From: Sulfurimonas sp.
GTDB taxonomy: Bacteria > Campylobacterota > Campylobacteria > Campylobacterales > Sulfurimonadaceae
DNA length: 8,964 bases
Assembly (NCBI GenBank): GCA_030673275.1
Contig: DAOVJL010000030.1
Location: 1 to 8,964, forward strand
Reading direction: 5' to 3'
Shown here: piece after piece, positions 6,878 to 8,964 of the stretch
How the letters are laid out: each line of letters begins with the position of its first letter
Position numbering within the stretch: the stretch's first letter is position 1
Notes under the pieces: model-generated
Told to the model about the DNA's origin: nothing
Databases searched by the model: none
What the model saw: the letters and a program-made list of their open reading frames with translations, nothing else
Made by a program: the position numbers and the translations under genes

Positions 6878-7708
6878 ATGTCAAGCCTTTTATCAAAAGA
6901 AAATTTTTTAAAGATGGGTGAGTTTATCTATAGAAAGAGCGGTATATATTTAGAAGAAGATAAGCACTTTGATAAATTATCCAAATATATTAATTTACGT
7001 TCAGCAGAGCTAGAGGTAGCTGATTTTAGAAAATATTTTTTTAAACTTCGTTTTGATGATAAAGAGGGAGAAGAGTTTCAGGAGTTGATGAATGCTGTAA
7101 CAGTAAACGAGACTTATTTTTTTAGAGAAAAAGATCAATTTGAAGTCTTAGCAGATAAAATATTGCCAGAACTTCATAAAGTATTACCGGCATCTAAGCC
7201 AATTAGAATATTGTCATCACCATGTTCAACTGGAGAAGAGCCTTACTCTATGATACTTCATATATTGGAAGAGGCAGATATAGTTGAAAAAAGAGATATA
7301 GAAGTTGTTGGTATAGATATCGATTCAACGGTGATTGAAAAAGCTAAAAAAGCAAAATATACAGAGCGTTCAATTCATGCTATTCCAAAAGGAATTTTAG
7401 CTAAGTGGTTTAAGAAAAAAAGTTTAGGTTATGAGCTTATTGAAGATCTTCATGGAAGTGTTGATTTTCAAGTTGCAAATATATTTGATAAAGAGCAGAT
7501 GAGAAAACTTGGAAAATTTGATGTAATATTTTCAAGAAATATGCTTATTTATTTTGATGATGCATCAAGAAAAGAGGTTGCAATGACGTTTTATGACATG
7601 TTAAACCCAGGTGGTTATGTTCTTTTAGGGCATGCTGAATATATGAGTCGTATTGTCTCTGTCTTTAAGGCAAAAAAGATAGACAGTACTTTAATTTATC
7701 AAAAATAA
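6878..7708 (+). CDS. cheR: CheR, chemotaxis protein methyltransferase
   Basis: CheR transfers methyl groups from S-adenosylmethionine to receptor glutamates. The 276-residue length is normal. An N-terminal helical domain (about 5-72) is followed by the Rossmann-like methyltransferase domain with all signature blocks: NETYFFRE (77-84), CSTGEEPYS (116-124) for SAM binding, GIDIDS (145-150), the FSRNMLIYF block (218-226) and GGYVLLGHAE (245-254). The SAM-loop opening is SSPCSTGEE where many homologues have SAGCSTGEE, and SRN replaces the commoner CRN; both look conservative. The ATG follows the HEAT-protein stop by five bases, with AAGGGA as ribosome binding site overlapping the end of that gene. 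With cheB it forms the adaptation pair. The receptor here lacks the C-terminal pentapeptide that tethers CheR in enterics, so recruitment must be direct. Confidence 0.97.
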   Translation: MSSLLSKENFLKMGEFIYRKSGIYLEEDKHFDKLSKYINLRSAELEVADFRKYFFKLRFDDKEGEEFQELMNAVTVNETYFFREKDQFEVLADKILPELHKVLPASKPIRILSSPCSTGEEPYSMILHILEEADIVEKRDIEVVGIDIDSTVIEKAKKAKYTERSIHAIPKGILAKWFKKKSLGYELIEDLHGSVDFQVANIFDKEQMRKLGKFDVIFSRNMLIYFDDASRKEVAMTFYDMLNPGGYVLLGHAEYMSRIVSVFKAKKIDSTLIYQK

Positions 7709-7850
7709 GGATGAATAAGCAACTAGTTGCGTAGGCTTCCTGCCGAAGGAAACTAAGCGTTAGCGTAGTCAAAGGAATTACTTCCTTTGGCGTGATAAAA
7801 CAGATGAAGGGGTTCCCTTCATTTTATGAAGTAAAATTAAGGAGAATAAT
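7709..7850 (+). other. Structured intergenic element between cheR and cheY
   Basis: A 142-base gap breaks an operon whose other junctions are 17 bases or less. Its core (7719-7820) is about 47% G+C by hand count, well above the flanking genes. It holds a 12-bp palindrome GCAACTAGTTGC (7719-7730), a small TTCCT/AGGAA hairpin (7737-7751), ACTA/TAGT (7752-7755 with 7766-7769) flanking AGCGTTAGCG, a strong hairpin CAAAGGAA-TTAC-TTCCTTTG (7770-7789, extendable to 7768-7791 with one G-U), and ATGAAGGG-GTT-CCCTTCAT (7804-7822). Likely explanations are a dispersed palindromic repeat or non-autonomous mobile element, or an RNA element (attenuator or processing site) adjusting expression of downstream genes. 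It contains no plausible gene. Confidence 0.6.
7804..7831 (+). terminator. Terminator-like hairpin with a competing alternative pairing
   Basis: ATGAAGGG (7804-7811) pairs with CCCTTCAT (7815-7822) and is followed by TTT, resembling an intrinsic terminator. The CTTCAT at 7817-7822 can instead pair with ATGAAG at 7826-7831 across a TTT loop, so the two hairpins exclude each other. This could allow partial termination or attenuation before cheY, but no trigger such as a leader peptide is evident. Confidence 0.4.
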
Positions 7851-8225
7851 ATGCCATTAGTAATATTTGTAGATGATAGTGAGACAGCTTTAGCGTCAAC
7901 CAGAATGGTTACAAACAGTATGCCGATAGAGGTAAAACAGTACACAGAGGCTCAAGTTGCTTTAGCAGAGATTCAAGCTGGTATGACACCTGATTTGATT
8001 ATTACAGACCTTAATATGCCTGTAATGAATGGTTTGGAGTTCTTAGAAGCTTTAAGAAAAGAGGCTTCTACCAGTAGAACACCATGTCTTATGTTAACAA
8101 CGGAGACAAAAGCAGAGCTTAAAGAAAAAGGTAAAGCATTAGGACTTACTGGATGGATAGTTAAGCCATTTAACCCGGCACAGTTAAAACAAGCGATTAC
8201 TAGAGTTCTAAGACTACCAGCATAG
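7851..8225 (+). CDS. cheY: CheY-like single-domain response regulator
   Basis: This 124-residue protein is a single receiver domain, the form that carries the phospho-signal away from CheA. Visible functional residues are the acidic pair D8/D9, phospho-acceptor D53 in TDLNMPVMNG (52-61), the switch threonine in MLTTET (T83 or T84), and K105 in WIVKPF. W102 occupies the aromatic switch position, where enteric CheY has Tyr and many others Phe or Trp. No DNA-binding or output domain follows. The ribosome binding site AAGGAG lies six bases before the ATG, downstream of the structured gap. It is followed 11 bases later by the CheZ-like candidate, suggesting a response regulator and phosphatase pair. 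Whether it acts on the flagellar switch, on type IV pili, or as a phosphate sink cannot be told from the sequence. Confidence 0.93.
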   Translation: MPLVIFVDDSETALASTRMVTNSMPIEVKQYTEAQVALAEIQAGMTPDLIITDLNMPVMNGLEFLEALRKEASTSRTPCLMLTTETKAELKEKGKALGLTGWIVKPFNPAQLKQAITRVLRLPA

Positions 8226-8236
8226 AGGTTGATGAA

Positions 8237-8632
8237 ATGCTTATATTAGATTCGGTTTATGATTTATTAACACATATTAAAGAAGTTCAAAAAGATGCCA
8301 TAGGTTTATCTTCTGAGTCTTTATTGATGATTAGTAGTTTTATAGAAAGCAATAATCTTGAAATAGATGATAACGTAGCCTCAGCTCTTCAATATCAAGA
8401 TGTAATTTCTCAACAGTTAACAGCAATTATAGAAGCTATTGACAGTGTTCAAAATAACATTGATAGATTTAATCATTCATATAAAACAGATGAAGATATA
8501 GCTGTAGATAGTATGAATAAATTACAAGAAAAATTGAGTTTAGCTTTGGGCGAAGCAAAAGATAAAAAAGATAGATTTTCAGGAAAATTTGCAAATAATC
8601 ATGCAGATGAAAATGAGATAGAATTTTTTTAG
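8237..8632 (+). CDS. Short CheZ-like protein, candidate CheY-P phosphatase
   Basis: This 131-residue, mostly helical protein contains QYQDVISQQL at 52-61. The D55-x3-Q59 spacing is that of the CheZ active site (E. coli D143 and Q147 in the QDLTGQ block), where the glutamine positions the attacking water on CheY-P. A long amphipathic helix precedes the motif (about 5-38) and another follows (about 61-80). A flexible charged region then leads to an acidic-hydrophobic tail, DENEIEFF (124-131), which resembles the position and character of CheZ's C-terminal CheY-binding peptide. It is much shorter than E. coli CheZ (214 residues). Its place between two CheY genes supports a CheY-directed role. 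The ATG has GAGGT seven bases upstream. CheZ identity is an inference from motif and context; a helical adaptor remains possible. Confidence 0.7.
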   Translation: MLILDSVYDLLTHIKEVQKDAIGLSSESLLMISSFIESNNLEIDDNVASALQYQDVISQQLTAIIEAIDSVQNNIDRFNHSYKTDEDIAVDSMNKLQEKLSLALGEAKDKKDRFSGKFANNHADENEIEFF

Positions 8633-8640
8633 GAGATATT

Positions 8641-8964
8641 ATGATGAAAGTTATGGTTGTAGATGATTCAAAAACAGTTAGAAACTATCATGGTTCTATA
8701 CTTAAGTCTATGGGTGTGGAAATAGTGGAAGCAGAAAATGGTATGGAAGCGTTAGAGAAGAGCTTAGACGCAGATATTGATTTGTATCTCGTTGATGTAA
8801 ATATGCCTATTATGGATGGTTACTCATTTATAGCAGATTTACGAAAACAGGATAATCATAAATTAGTACCAATAATTATGGTAACAACACAAGAGAAAGA
8901 GGATGATAAAAACTCCGCTTATAAAGTTGGAGCCAATCTTTTTGTTACAAAGCCAATTAAACCA
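8641..8964 (+). CDS. Second CheY-like receiver (cut by window edge)
   Basis: The 108 visible residues form most of a receiver domain. They show D8/D9 in MVVDDSKTVR, phospho-acceptor D52 in VDVNMPIMDG (51-60), TT at 82-83 and K104 in FVTKPIKP, so it should be phosphorylatable. It differs clearly from the receiver encoded at 7851-8225. AGGAGA at 8631-8636 overlaps the preceding stop. Two consecutive ATG codons (8641 and 8644) are possible starts with spacings of about five and eight bases; I give the first. The sequence is open at the right edge, so it could be a short CheY or the receiver part of a longer protein, including a fused kinase or output protein. A CheA gene is expected nearby, since none is present upstream in the operon. 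Confidence 0.92.
   Translation, partial: MMKVMVVDDSKTVRNYHGSILKSMGVEIVEAENGMEALEKSLDADIDLYLVDVNMPIMDGYSFIADLRKQDNHKLVPIIMVTTQEKEDDKNSAYKVGANLFVTKPIKP

Noticed and set aside
7711..7734. Seven-codon open frame (MNKQLVA) just after cheR, a possible leader peptide
   Set aside because: AAGG abuts the ATG with no usable spacing, and the peptide has no run of regulatory codons.
7709..7850. CRISPR array or tRNA gene in the cheR-cheY gap
   Set aside because: There are no regularly spaced direct repeats with spacers, and no cloverleaf with T-loop GTTCRANNC; the repeats are inverted and unequal.
7804..7860. Eighteen-codon open frame overlapping the cheY start
   Set aside because: It has no ribosome binding site, and its start lies inside a hairpin stem.

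Overview
The window is AT-rich, roughly one third G+C. It reads as chromosomal DNA of a Campylobacterota bacterium (Sulfurimonas/Sulfurovum/Arcobacter-like). Two things suggest this: the order flhA - Rrf2 regulator - rpsO, which I recall from Campylobacter jejuni and relatives, and the low-G+C coding style with good Shine-Dalgarno sites. The assignment comes from recall, not from a search.

Positions 1-1310 are housekeeping. The minus strand carries the 5' end of flhA (flagellar export gate, cut by the left edge, TTG start) with a cysteine-containing Rrf2-type regulator just upstream. Divergently, rpsO (ribosomal protein S15) is followed by a strong 13-bp hairpin.

Positions 1311-1469 form a promoter region with several symmetric elements. 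From 1470 to the right edge a tightly packed plus-strand operon encodes a soluble chemosensory system. In order it holds a stand-alone Aer/CetB-like PAS sensor, a 629-residue cytoplasmic chemoreceptor-like protein with two signalling hairpins, a three-domain CheW scaffold, CheB, a HEAT-repeat protein, CheR, a CheY-like receiver, a very short CheZ-like candidate phosphatase, and a second CheY-like receiver cut by the right edge. No CheA is visible; one is expected just downstream.

The likely working model is this. The PAS protein senses redox or energy state, probably through a flavin, and passes the signal to the double-hairpin receptor. The receptor docks through the triple CheW to an unseen CheA. 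CheR and CheB adjust methylation, the two CheY proteins carry the output, and the short CheZ-like protein dephosphorylates one or both.

The most unusual items are the exact 300-residue internal offset between the two receptor hairpins, the triple CheW, the miniature CheZ-like protein with a DxxxQ motif, and a structured, comparatively G+C-rich 142-bp gap (7709-7850) interrupting an otherwise almost gapless operon.
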